Source: Eleusine coracana subsp. coracana (taxonomy: Eukaryota; Streptophyta; Magnoliopsida; Poales; Poaceae). From it: a DNA stretch of 64,000 bases. Numbering within the stretch: the first letter of the stretch is position 1; every line of letters starts with the position of its first letter. This document shows, in pieces, positions 21,626 to 32,643 of the stretch. Both the position numbers and the translations under genes were made by a program. The notes beneath the pieces were generated by a model. The model was not told the DNA's origin. It saw nothing but the letters and a program-made list of their open reading frames with translations, and searched no databases. The stretch is from NCBI GenBank assembly GCA_032690845.1, contig CM064425.1, forward strand, positions 37,040,240 to 37,104,239. Reading direction: 5' to 3'.

Positions 21626-21906
21626 CCCACTCAGCCTCTCCTATTTACTCGAGTAGTGGGAGCTGGCCATGCGGAGCCGATGTAGGCCCCATGTCGCGCC
21701 TTGAATTCTGGAACAGGAAATGCACGTGGCCCCCTCTGGTCAGGCCTCGTCGCAACAGACGTGGCCGTCCTGGACGGACTCGGCTGATGAATAGCATCGA
21801 ATGGGACAGAGGCGCGAGGCGAGCCACTCGACCCCGGTAAGGAATGAGCGGCGTAGGTAAGACAGGATAAGGGGCTGAAAACTGCCCCGATGGCCCGACA
21901 GCGCCG

Positions 21907-22955
21907 AGGTTCTAAGGCTGGCCCCACGAGCAGGTTCGACAGCCGCCTAGAGCGCAAATAGAGCGAGGGGCATGAGTGATGGGCACACTTAGCGGCCAGC
22001 ACCCTGACCCCCGAGGGGTCAACGGGATCGCGGAGTAGTGTTTGAGTCCCACTCCGACTCGACCTTTGGTATCTCCCCGAAGAGAGGCAGCTAGCCATCA
22101 CGACCTATCGAATGGTCATGACAACCAGTCGAGTCGGAAAGACAGATTTATGAGGTCGACCACCAGCTGGTTCGTTGGGACCCCGTCGACGGGGAATGGG
22201 AGACCTCACTCGAACGAACCCGATAGCAGCTCATCGAGCAGCCACGCTTCAGCCACCAAGGCAAAAGCGTGGCCCGGCTCTATCCTCCGTCTCATGAACA
22301 GGACACGGAAGGAGTACACGAAAAAGTCAAAATGGCCGCTCGATCGATCCGTCCGCATCGAGCAAGGACGCGAGGACCGGCATCGCCAAACGAGGCCCGA
22401 CGGTGGGGTCGCAATCGTTATTCTTCGCCAAGGTTCTAAGGCTGGCCCCACGAGCGGGTTCGATAGCTGCCTAAGGCACGAACAGAGCGAGGCGCACGAG
22501 CGATGGGCACACCTAGTGGCCAACACCCCGACCCCTGAGGTGTTGGGGGCATCGCGGAGTGGAGTTTGGGTTCCGCTCTGACTCGACCTTTGGTACCTCC
22601 CCGAAGAGAGGCAACTAGCCATCACGACCCATCAAACGGTTGTGACAACCAGTCGAGCCGGAAAAACAGATTTATGAGGTTGACCGCTAGCTGGTTCGCT
22701 GGGACTCCGTCGATAGGGAACCAGCGACCTCACTCGAACGAACCCGATAGCAACTCATCAAGCGACCACGTTTTAGCCACCGAGGCAAAGGCGTGGCCCG
22801 GCTCTATCCTCCGTCTCTCGAACAGGACGCGGAAGAGGAAAAACAAAAAAGTCAAAGCGGCCACTCGACCAATCCGTCAACATCGAGCGGGGACACGAGG
22901 GCCGCCATCGCCAATCGAGACCTGACGACGGGGTCACATTCATTATTCTCTATTT
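21907..22955 (+). repeat. 524-bp tandem duplication in the outer Tat-type element
   Basis: AGGTTCTAAGGCTGGCCCCA occurs at 21907 and 22431, and the two units align over their full length, including TTTGGTA.CTCCCCGAAGAGAGGCA and GATTTATGAGGT. Differences are frequent, so the duplication is not recent. Open frames on both strands inside it are shadows of the repeat. Confidence 0.9.
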
Positions 22956-24331
22956 ACAGGACCGTTTAAGGCCGACTCTTACAGACTCTCTCTCTTCCTT
23001 TTACAAAGCGAGTGTTAACATCTTGAGGGAGAGAAAGGAAGGGGAATGAAGGAAAGAAGATCGACCCAGGGGGTCTACTACAAAGAAAAAGCGGTACCCG
23101 CACCTCGACGGGTACATGCGAGGTAAAGCGCCTGTAATGCTTCGTCGTCAGGGAAAGACGCCCTTATTTGAGGCCGGTCTTTTCCCCCAATGAAGAAGGC
23201 GAGCAGCCCGGCCACGCCGTACGGCTGTTGCTGGAGCTGCCACTTGAGACCAACGACCCTCGTGCTGATGGGGAGTCCGGTCCGGCGCCTCTTCTTGACC
23301 TCGCTCCTACAGACGTCACCAAGGACGAACGCGAGAGGACCTAATAAGCCATGGCAACCTTCCATGTGAAAGCCCCTTTATCTCCACCTCACCCCGACAA
23401 GGGGAGGACACAATAGAAGTCGAGCCAACCTTCATCCAATCAACAGAGCCGTCGCACCAAGGCGGCCAGGAACTTGTTGTTGGCGGGTCTCCATCCCTGT
23501 ACTCATCACCAGGGACATCGTCGCACTCGGCAGTCATCAGGACAATTGACCACTAAGCAAGAACCGGTCTCGTCCCGGGTGCCTCAGGACTTGGAGCACA
23601 AAGCATGATGTAGAATGAAGCAGAGTGTTGCCCGGCTATGTCCTTAAATAGTCAAGCTAGGCCCAGGCCTCGGATTCCCTGCCCAAGCACCAAGCCCGAT
23701 GCGAGTTCACGAGGGGCTCTTACACACCACATGGGGACAAGAACCTAGTGCTACTTACAGTGCCATGTGCGCCGCACCATAGAAAAAAGAGAGGAACCCG
23801 CCTCGGCGTAAGGCGCCAGCCTCAGATTCCCCTGGCGCATAGCAGACATGGGCCCTACCAAAAGATGCCCTTGCATGCTGCATGCCAAAAAGTGACAAGA
23901 AATCTATTGTTCTGACAGCACCATGGCTCGCCTTTTGAAGCGAACCCTCAACCAAAGGCGCCCTGTGCCGTATGTCCAGCCCCAGGGATGGAGACCGAGG
24001 AACATGGGTCCCATGGAACCTCTGTGATCATTTTAGACACAATCAGCCAAAGGACGAGTCCGTCTGAACTCCTCCTTTGGCTCGGGGGCAACACCCCGCT
24101 CGCTCACACTCTGACAGATAAACGACCTGATCTACCCACAGCTGACAAGCCAGAGCGCGGGTTTCGGCCAAAACTCCCCCTCCGGCTCAGGGGCTACACC
24201 TGTCGAGTGTGCTCGCGCGCACCTCCCTCACGTAAACCAAGCAACCCACGAACAATTTCGTGCCTCCCGCCTGCACAAGCGTCGAAATCCCCCGAACGAC
24301 TCTCCGACTCGCTCGGGGGCTCGAGGGCTAC
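22956..24331 (+). other. 3' non-coding region of outer element with polypurine-tract-like blocks
   Basis: No convincing gene is seen. Three CTCGGGGGC/CTCAGGGGCTAC blocks occur at 24079-24094, 24184-24199 and 24311-24331; the last abuts the LTR and is the functional polypurine-tract position. A - strand frame of 95 codons at 23078-23365 may be a remnant of the antisense gene, but carries no motif I recognise. Confidence 0.5.
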
Positions 24332-25375
24332 TGTCGGGGGTAAATAACAGGGTGCCACGTGGCACCTCCTAAGGGCTCACACGCGTTAGACTCGAACAGA
24401 CTTGAAGGAGGCCCGCAGGATCGCCACCGAGGCGCTGCCCACGTGGGCCTCAAGGGAAGCATCCCCATGGCGGTTAGGCCTCAGCCATGAAAGCCGCACC
24501 GCTATCCCGACTCGCTCGACCCCCGAAGTGGTCGAGGGCCGGCCGCGTCCCGCTCGACCCCTCGACAGGGGTCGAGGATTCGCCACGCCCCGCACGACCC
24601 CCTAAAAGGGACAGAAAGCGAATCACCCCGCCTGATGGAACGCGCGCGCGGCTCAAACTCTCAAGCAGATGACTCAGCCATTAACCCAAGCCTATCCACC
24701 CCGGGGCAAGGACGGATGTCCCGATGCCACCACTAACACGGCGACAGTGTGGGCCCCTCCCACAATCGTCAGGCAAACTCCCCCTCAGTCAACTACCAGG
24801 CCAGGAGTGGCTGAGTGGAGAACCCTGATTGCCCTGTCCAAATGGTACGGATTCCAACTCCGCGCCGGTCCGGACAGGCGCAACCCGGCACATCGACCCC
24901 CGACGGAGGGGATCGAGCAAGCTAACAGTCAACAACCGCCAACCACCTGGCCTTAAATTCCACGTCCACTACACGGACACAGTGTTGTGGAGTCAAATCC
25001 CTCCAGGCACCTGCCCCCTCGTCAGCACCAGTGCCCGCTGATGGTGGCAGGCGTGGCAAGGCACGCCGCGCTGCCGTCGTGCGATGACACGCCTAATGAT
25101 GACAGTGCAGGACAGTTTGAGGGACAGCTAGATTGAACCTTGCCTAAACGACATGACGAAGCCCATGCTGCATCTTCCCGCGCACGGCGGAACACGCCAG
25201 CCACAGCGACACGGAGGGGCTCGACTCGACGACGGAGAACAGGGACACGCTCGGGCGTAGTACTGTCCCTCTGACACCAGACCAAGATGATGGGGCCCGC
25301 AACGACCGAAGACCACGCCATCGACTAAGGCTTCGCCTTTCACGGCACGACATCACCAACTTCGCACGTGTAGAA

Positions 25376-25420
<45 letters not shown>

Positions 25421-25711
25421 AAAGGGGAGGCCCACTCTTCTCTAGACAAAAAAAAAACAACCAGAACAACACAAGGAGAACACACACACACGCACGCACG
25501 ACTCGAACCCGAGACTTGGAGAACCCTCTTCTCTCACCACCATTGTACACCCTCACTAGAGCAAGTAACACGAGCAGGCCCTAGAACTGCACGTAGGGGA
25601 CTTCCCCCGAACCAGTATAATCCCCCCGTGTCCTCTTGCTTAGCCATCATCGAGCCCGAAGCGCGCACCCCTGTGAATAAATTCTACTCATCGATGATCT
25701 AAACACCCACA
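24332..25711 (+). repeat. 3' LTR of the outer Tat-type element (~1.38 kb)
   Basis: It starts TGTCGGGGGTAAATAACAG right after a GGGGGCTCGAGGGCTAC tract and appears to end at CACCCACA near 25711. Inside are a palindromic GCCACGTGGC box near the start, a (CT)n run at 25384-25416 and TATAAAA at 25417-25423. The partner 5' LTR is not in the window, so the right end is approximate. Confidence 0.75.
25384..25423 (+). promoter_or_regulatory. (CT)n microsatellite fused to TATA box in LTR
   Basis: An uninterrupted CT run of about 33 bp ends directly in TATAAAAGGGGAGG. Transcription would begin about 30 bp downstream, near 25450, so the remaining ~260 bp would be the R-U5 part. The position is as expected for a plant LTR promoter. 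Confidence 0.6.
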
Positions 25712-25713
25712 CA

Positions 25714-28680
25714 AGATACAAAGAATTAGACAATTCCCAAGGGGATGGGCAAACAATACGAGTGGAGCATATAAAAAAGAAAAGTAGGAATTAATTAGGA
25801 AAACTAAATAATTAGACAAGAAAGCGGAAAACCAATGCTTAAGTGCATCAGAACTAGATCTTAAGAATTGTCTAAAGCAAAGGTTAGTCCAAATGCTTAG
25901 AGAAGAAGAAATAAAATGGTATCAAAGAGCCAAGACAACTAAGTTGTTAAATGGTGACAGTAATTCCAAATACTTCCATCTAGTAGCTAACGGTAAACAT
26001 AGGAAAACAAGGATTTTTAAGCTGGATCAAGAAGAGGGTATGATCAAGGGTGACGACAACCTCAAAAGATACATCACAAAATATTACAAAAACTTGTTTG
26101 GTCCATCGGAGGAAAGTGGCTTCTCTATGTATGAATCCATGATAGAGGATATACCTCAAGTCAGTCATGAGAAGAACGAGATCTTGACCTCTATTTTCTC
26201 AAAAGAAGAGGTGAAGAAAGCCATTTTTCATCTGGAGCATAACAAGGCCCTAAGCCTAGATGGCTTCCCTGCTGAATTTTACCAAGTCTTTTGAGAAGTC
26301 ATCAAAGATGATCTAATGAAACTCTTTAATGAGTTCCATAAAGGAAACCTGCCCCTCTTTAGTTTGAATTTCAGGATTATTATGCTCTTACCGAAGCAAG
26401 TTGAGGCAAAGCAAATCCAACAATTCAGACCGATTTGCTTACTCAATGTGAGCTTCAAAATCTTCACCAAGGTTATGACTAATAGGATGGGTTTGGTGGC
26501 ACAAAAGGTCATACGGCCTTCCCAAACTGCTTTCATGATGGGAAGAAATATTATGGAAGGAGTGGTAATCCTACATGAGACGATCCATGAAATGCACAGG
26601 AAAAAGTTGGATGGAGTTATACTCAAACTAGACTTTGAGAAGACCTATGACAAAGTTAACTGGTCTTTCCTCCAACAAACTCTGAGAATGAAAGGTTTCA
26701 CACCTCTTTGGTGTAAATGGATCGATCAAATTGTTAAAGGTGAGATTGTGGGTATCAATGTGAATGATGACATAGGTCATTATTTCCAAACAAAGAAGGG
26801 TCTTAGACAAGGAGATCCCTTATCACCTCTTCTTTTCAATCTAGTAGCGGATATGTTGGCCATTCTAATTGAAAGAGCCAAAAATAACAGAGACTTCAAC
26901 GGAGTAGTCCCGTACCTAGTGGATGATGGGCTCTCCATACTTCAATATGCGGACAACACGATTCTCTTTATGGAATACAACCTAGATCAAGCCAAAAACC
27001 TTAAACTAGTGTTAAGCGTTTTTGAGCAAATATCCAGGTTGAAAATTAACTTTCATAAAGAAGGCTCAACCCCTTCTAAATACCTTGGAATCCCTATGCA
27101 TCATAGGAAACTCTCCAATAGTGATTGGAATATTATTGAGGAAAAGTTTCAAAAAAGATTGGCTAGTTGGAAAGGGAAACTATTGTCCGTTGGAGGAAGG
27201 CTAGTCCTAATAAACTCCGTGTTGACAAGCTTAGCCATGTATATGTTGCCCTTTTTTGAAGTACCCAAAGGGGTACTCAAGAGACTAGACTATTATAGGT
27301 CAAGGTTCTTTTGGCAAAGTGATGAACATAAGAAAAAATATAGACTCACCAAGTGGAGCATAGTGTGCCGACCAAAAGATTTTGGGGGGCTTGGTATCCA
27401 AAACTTGGAAATACAAAACAAGTGCCTCCTTAGTAAATGGCTATTCAAACTTGTTAATGAGGAAGGAATTTGGCAAGATCTTCTAAGAAGGAAATACTTG
27501 TCAAATAAAACACTCACACAAGTAAAGAAGAAACCGAGAGACTCACACTTTGGTCCAGTTTGATGAATATAAAGGATCAATTCCTTAAGTGTGGACAATT
27601 TAATACCTAAAGTGGTACCGAAATTAGATTTTGGGAAGACACTTGGTTGGGGGATAAACCATTGGGAGTTGTCTACCCATCTCTTTACAACATTGTTCGT
27701 AAGAAAGATGCAATAGTTGCACATGTTCTAAGCACAAGACCACTTAACGTATCATATCAACGTGCACTTGTTGGGGACATCCTCCAACAATGGTACCACC
27801 TAGTCTCCAAAATCCTAGGAGTCTCTCTTAACGAGAACAAGGACAACTTTATTTGGAACTTGAATAGCAATGGTATGTTCTCAGTGAGTTCTATGTATAA
27901 GTCAATCATCCAAAGCGGTGTACTACCTCTTAAAAGTTCAATATGGGAAATTAAAGTTCCACTCAAAATCAAAATCTTTCTTTGGTACTTATATAGGGGG
28001 GGGAGGGGGTAACACTCATGAAAGATAACTTGGCAAAAAGGAATTGGCATGGGTCTCTTAGTTGCTGCTATTATAGTGACTTAGAGACAATTCAACACCT
28101 TTTCTTTAATTGTCATTTCGCTGGCTTTGTGTGGTTTGCTATTTATTTGGCCTTTGGTACCCCTCCTCCGAACTCCACTAATGATCTGTTTGATACTTGG
28201 ATTTATAGCTTTCATAGGAACACTAGAATTCAAGTGCTAGTTGGAGTGTCGGCGGTTTTGTGGAGTTTATGGCTTAATAGAAATGACATGGTGTTTAACA
28301 AGACCAAACCGAATACCCTTCTGTAGGTTGTTTTCAGTTTGACGTACTAGACCCGATCGTGGTCTCAGCTACTTAAGGAAGACGAAGCAACAGAGCTCAA
28401 GCTTGGATGTGGAAGGTTGAAGATTATCACCATGGAAATCTTCGTGAGATTCGGTTGGCGCTTCTCTAATAGGATTGAAGATAGCTCTATGTTCTACTGG
28501 ATGTTTTTGTTCATGCACCAGTCTTGTTGATGTCTTATTTTTCACCCTTCTCCTACGTAAGAGAATGCAGCTTGCCATTTAACTTGTATCGGTGGGCCTA
28601 AGTACCCGTTTGTAAACCTTTGTTGTGTACACCTCTGAATGTAGAGGCAGGAACTTTGTTCTATTATCTAAAAAATATAG
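25714..28680 (+). mobile_element. LINE relic: ORF2 from pre-RT linker to 3' end
   Basis: The relic begins at the outer LTR without an endonuclease domain. The pre-RT segment is LLNGDSNSKYFH (about 25940-25975). Reverse transcriptase runs from about 26220 to 27300, with KALSLDGFPAEFYQ, an in-frame TGA near 26292, FRPICLLNV, GLRQGDPLSPLLFN and a YADNT box (about 26947-26961) in which the second catalytic Asp has become Asn. The LINE C-terminal region with KWSIVCRPKDFGGLGI follows, then a frameshift near 27562 and a zf-RVT-like part (27647-28326, with KIKIFLWYL). The tail ends near 28680 in an A-rich stretch. It is non-functional. Joining to the LTR suggests the gypsy element inserted into an older LINE. 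Confidence 0.82.
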
Positions 28681-28906
28681 ATTTAACATCAAACGAATGA
28701 AACCCCACATTAAATTAACATCAAACTATATTAATATTACTAATATTTTTATTTATTAATAAGTATGTAACAATAAGTAAGTCTAAAGAGAAGATACTAC
28801 TGGTTTCTTTATGGCCTAGGCAGCCACAATGAAACCTCCAGAAGTCAGTCACCCAGGAGGCCAGATTACAACGAAAAAAGAACACTGGGTGGAAAAAGAA
28901 AAAGAG
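28681..28906. other. Short unassigned stretch between LINE and DNA transposon
   Basis: AT-rich sequence with repeated ACATCAAAC and ATTAAATTAACATC fragments. I see no gene or clear element. Confidence 0.4.
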
Positions 28907-28941
28907 CTATTGTGTTTCTACCCATGGGTCACATTTCAATT

Positions 28942-29841
28942 TGATGAGGACATCACCCTTATGGATACACCCAGCACTCCGCCAACCAAAATGCAAGTTC
29001 ATGCGCGACAACTGAATTTACGGGTGAGCTTGTTCCTAATGATTCCTTTATGTGATTTTGAGAATAGATTACTACCTAATGAATTAATTATTGTTAGAAA
29101 CCATGGAGATGATGATGAGATAGCTGGGGAGGTGATTGGAGACGTGATGGGCCAGCAAGGACGTCCAAGCCAAGGTGGAGGCCCAATCAAAACCGACTTC
29201 GAGTCTGTCTCGGAGCCTAGGACCAGCCTGCACTAAAACGGATGCCCAGGACGCATACGGACTCCGATTTAGACGTTCTATATATGCCTGGAAAGATAAC
29301 AAAAAGCCCTTTCCATCCCAACTGGTCCCATATCAAAATTCGTCCCGATCCGTCGGCAATCGCTGAAACAATTCGACTTCCAGAATCTGTCCTGGTGTTG
29401 CGACACCGTAATCGGTCTTTGGGCCATGTATCGAGTTGAGCCCACTTACGGCTGTGTCCAGGGGGTCTTGCACGACCCTAGGGTCCTCATATACAGCCGC
29501 CGCCTCTTCATTAGGGTTTGGGTTTTGCTTAGATTATTCTGTTGATAACAGTTTTGCCGTTTGATCGGTTTGTGAGACCCCAACTTGTGAGATTCATCGT
29601 ATACTTGCAAATTTAGTTACATTCTTCTTTGTTCTTGCTTGTGTTCTTGATTTGCAGGCAAGGATAAGCCTTCTCGGCGAGGTCAATCGTTCTTGAACGG
29701 TTGATAATCAGAGGATACGTTGTGCTGCGATTGCGGGGTTCAGAACGTGTCGTTCGGAAGCCGGATCGATTTGTGTATCGCCTCCGCCTTAATCAAGATT
29801 ATCAGAACCTATCAGAAGATCGGGAACCCTTGTCCACATCA
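28942..29841 (+). repeat. 5' LTR of the CRM-type element
   Basis: It aligns end to end with 32349-33249. Because the ORF extends into the 3' LTR, this copy also holds the coding tail (to the TAA near 29236), here with no gene upstream. Confidence 0.93.
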
Positions 29842-29843
29842 AG

Positions 29844-29855
29844 TGGTATCAGAGC
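29844..29855 (+). other. Primer binding site, initiator tRNA-Met
   Basis: TGGTATCAGAGC begins two bases after the 5' LTR and is the standard plant initiator-Met primer site. Confidence 0.93.
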
Positions 29856-30828
29856 TTCAGGTACACCGTTAGGTTCGCCGTTATCCTTGTTATTTTGTTC
29901 AATCCTAGAGTCCAGAAAATTGCCCTACAAAAATATTTGTCCGTCGTGTTTCCGCTGTCCTACACCCTCCTTGTGCCTTGCAATTTTCAGTTTAGTTTGC
30001 TTCTCTGAATTTTAGTCCCTACAAGGTCATTGTGTTGCTGGTCTAGTGCTTGTTCTTTGGTCTTGTTTGAGTCGTGCATATCCTTGTCATAGACAAACAA
30101 GGGAAAAATCAGTGTTGCATATGTTTAGATAATAGTATTGCTGGAATTATATGCACTAAATATTTCTTTAACATCTAGCCTTCTACTTTCGTGTGCAAAA
30201 GAAAGTTAGAGTGCTCTGCTGCTGTCTCATTGTGATCAAAAGCCAACCAATTAGTGCTTGATCTTGTTATAGAAGTTTGTTTTAGTTGTGCTATTACAAA
30301 AATCCTTTTGCTGCACTTGTAGTAAAATATTCTGGGGTTCCAGTGGTTGTAAAACTTGTAATACCTTGCTGCAGTTCTGATTCTCAAGAAAAGAAAAGAA
30401 AAGGCAAAAGTGCACAAGAGAAAAAGCCGCACAAAAAAAAGAAGTAGAAAAAAGAAAAGATAAAAATTCAGAATTGCTTGCATCCTTTATGTTCTTTGTT
30501 GAGTCATTTGCTTGCTTGCTTGAACTAGGTCCGAGACAAGTTTAGGCCGGTGACATGGACTAGCTTGGGACTATTATTCAGTTTTGCAACTTCTGAATTG
30601 AAATTTTGCTAATCCTTGCTACCTAATATTGCCTATCCAAGCTCCATATATTTCCTTCTGAACAGGCACAAATTTTTTTGACTCTCGCAATCATCAGTTC
30701 ACACTCTCCAAGGTATCCTTTGCTTGTTGTAATTAAGAACTTTATAAGAGCTTGATAAGATGCTTCCCTTTGCTTGTTGAGAGTTTACACTGTTATCACA
30801 TAGTAGTGATAGAAAAATATACTTTCGT
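29856..30828 (+). other. Untranslated leader of the CRM-type element
   Basis: Nearly 1 kb of AT-rich sequence with no long frame lies between the primer site and the ORF. It includes an A/G-rich stretch at about 30388-30470. It presumably contains the packaging signal; this is inferred from position only. Confidence 0.5.
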
Positions 30829-32643
30829 GTGTTTCCTTGTTTGCTACTAACAATGACAGGTTACGCCACTCATGGTGATGATTCAATGTTGTCTAATGAG
30901 AACAATATGAGTGATGTATTACAAAGAGTGCTCAGTCCTCAAATGGAGAAGGTAGAGCAAAATCAATTGAACAATTTATTTCAGACTCACTTTGTTGTCA
31001 AGGATCGACATTGTCGTGTTATCATTGATGGAGAGAGTAGCCGCAACATCGCAAGTTTAGAATTAGTAGAGAAGCTTGGATTGACAACACAGCCACACCC
31101 ATGTCCATACTATATCCAATGGGTAAATTCTTTTGGTAAGATAAAGGTAGATAAAATTGTACGCATTAAATTTTTTATTGGTTCTTATAAGGATAGTGCA
31201 GAATTTGATATAGTACCTATGCAAGCATGTCATTTGTTATTGAGTAAACATTGGATTATTACAAATAATGCTTCGCACAATGCCATTATAAATAGCTACT
31301 CATTTAAATACAATGATAGAAGAGTTACTCTTAAACCTATGACCGCTGCTGAAATTTTAGAAGAGGATCAACAAAGGCTTGAAAGGAGAAAGAATGAACC
31401 ATTTAGGGAAGAATGGACTGTTTCAAACGTTGCAACACTTACATCAAAATCTGAATTAGATGATGAACATATTTTCGTGTCTCTTGTTGCAACTAATACA
31501 TTTCAGGTTCTACACAAAGAAGAGGATAGTGAGAAAGATGAAGAACATGCTGTTGCTTCAAGTAAGAGCTTTCTTGATGTGATGAATTGTTCCAACAATC
31601 TTGTTGTATTGGAACCTTATTTTGATTTGCCATTGCCACAAGTTGATTTATCTACTGATCCTTATGATAAAGAAGAGTTGTGTGCCACTGCTTCACTTAT
31701 ACCTTTGCCACAACAAATGAATAAGCTTGATGTTTTTGCTTATGGTTCACCTACTAGTGCTGAAATAAAACATTTGATTTTAATAACATGTGAAAAGGAT
31801 GAGCAAAAATTATTGTCTTCTCTAAATACTTTGGGTTATATTGAATTTAATGTTCTTTGTGATCTAAATACCGTGGAGAAGCAAATCTTTTCTCAAACTG
31901 AATTGCCTTTACTAACAAGAAACGAATTTTATGCTATAGAAAACTATGATCATAGAGGTGTATTTATGGTGCATAAAGTTTATATTTGCTCAAACATGAA
32001 TACTCCTTGTGTTGTACAACCAAATGATGAACTAGAAAACTGCAATAACAATTACCATGTCATGTCATGTTTTTCTAGTGTTTTTAAGATCACACATTTT
32101 CTATCTTGTCATAAGAGGGAGAATGATGTTTATATTGCTGAGCAAATTTTCATAGAGGTCATTAATTTGCATGGCATGCGTTCTATTGTAGTTTCACATT
32201 ATGATGATAAATTTTATAATGCATATAAATATGAGTTGTATCCCAAGTTTGGGAATAGTTTCACAATTAATATTTCAGATTTGAGACCATACATGGGAGA
32301 AAGAGATGAGCTTGAGTCAAGGACGACTCTAATTCAAAAGGGGAAGAATGATGAGGACATCACCCTTATGGATACACCCAGCACTCCGCTAACCAAAATG
32401 CAAGTTCATGCGCGACAACTGAATTTACGGGTGAGCTTGTTCCTAATGATTCCTTTATGTGATTTTGAGAATAGATTACTACCTAATGAATTAATTGTTG
32501 TTAGAAACCATGGAGATGATGATGAGATAGCTGGGGAGGTGATTGGAGACGTGATGGGCCTGCAAGGACGTCCAAGCCAAGGTGGAGGCCCAATCAAAAT
32601 CGACTTCGAGTCTGTCTCGGAGCCCAGGACCAGCCTGCACTAA
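30829..32643 (+). CDS. Protease-integrase-remnant fusion protein of the CRM-type element (604 aa)
   Basis: The frame is open for 604 codons; a second ATG at 30853 is an alternative start. There is no recognisable gag. Residues about 55-175 form a retropepsin-like protease domain (VIIDGESSRNIAS, then a PMQACHLLLSKHW strand), with E in place of the small residue that usually follows D-G. After a long linker, residues about 420-470 resemble a stretch of integrase core (ITHFLSCHKR, then LHGMRSIVVSHYDDKF, equivalent to the SDRD..F segment). This joins directly to the end of the polyprotein (NISDLRPYMG..DELESRTT) and the ARQLN tail coded inside the 3' LTR. RT, RNase H and most of integrase are absent. 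With no stop in a non-autonomous element, the frame may have been kept by selection, for example for a Gag- or integrase-like accessory role; that is inference. Confidence 0.75.
   Translation: MFPCLLLTMTGYATHGDDSMLSNENNMSDVLQRVLSPQMEKVEQNQLNNLFQTHFVVKDRHCRVIIDGESSRNIASLELVEKLGLTTQPHPCPYYIQWVNSFGKIKVDKIVRIKFFIGSYKDSAEFDIVPMQACHLLLSKHWIITNNASHNAIINSYSFKYNDRRVTLKPMTAAEILEEDQQRLERRKNEPFREEWTVSNVATLTSKSELDDEHIFVSLVATNTFQVLHKEEDSEKDEEHAVASSKSFLDVMNCSNNLVVLEPYFDLPLPQVDLSTDPYDKEELCATASLIPLPQQMNKLDVFAYGSPTSAEIKHLILITCEKDEQKLLSSLNTLGYIEFNVLCDLNTVEKQIFSQTELPLLTRNEFYAIENYDHRGVFMVHKVYICSNMNTPCVVQPNDELENCNNNYHVMSCFSSVFKITHFLSCHKRENDVYIAEQIFIEVINLHGMRSIVVSHYDDKFYNAYKYELYPKFGNSFTINISDLRPYMGERDELESRTTLIQKGKNDEDITLMDTPSTPLTKMQVHARQLNLRVSLFLMIPLCDFENRLLPNELIVVRNHGDDDEIAGEVIGDVMGLQGRPSQGGGPIKIDFESVSEPRTSLH

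Larger units (their letters stand above)
6406..25711 (+). mobile_element. Outer Tat-type Ty3/gypsy element, 5' truncated and split by a nested insertion
   Basis: Only the extreme end of pol (6406-6546) and the 3' region remain. The element resumes at 19472, after the inner element and its repeated CTCTC, and carries an antisense ORF relic, a 524-bp duplication, a polypurine tract and one LTR (24332-25711). The 5' LTR, gag and most of pol are missing. The pol tail has the PPWEGPYVVSRVLRPGTYKL style of the rice RIRE2-like Tat group. Its right flank is LINE ORF2 sequence, so this element probably inserted into a LINE. Confidence 0.7.

Noticed and set aside
20245..21840. Long Arg- and Ser-rich open frames on the + strand
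   Set aside because: They are shadows of the GC-rich antisense ORF and its Asp codons on the other strand.
28829..29236. 135-codon frame running into the 5' LTR
   Set aside because: It is a chance join of flanking transposon DNA to the coding tail carried by the LTR.
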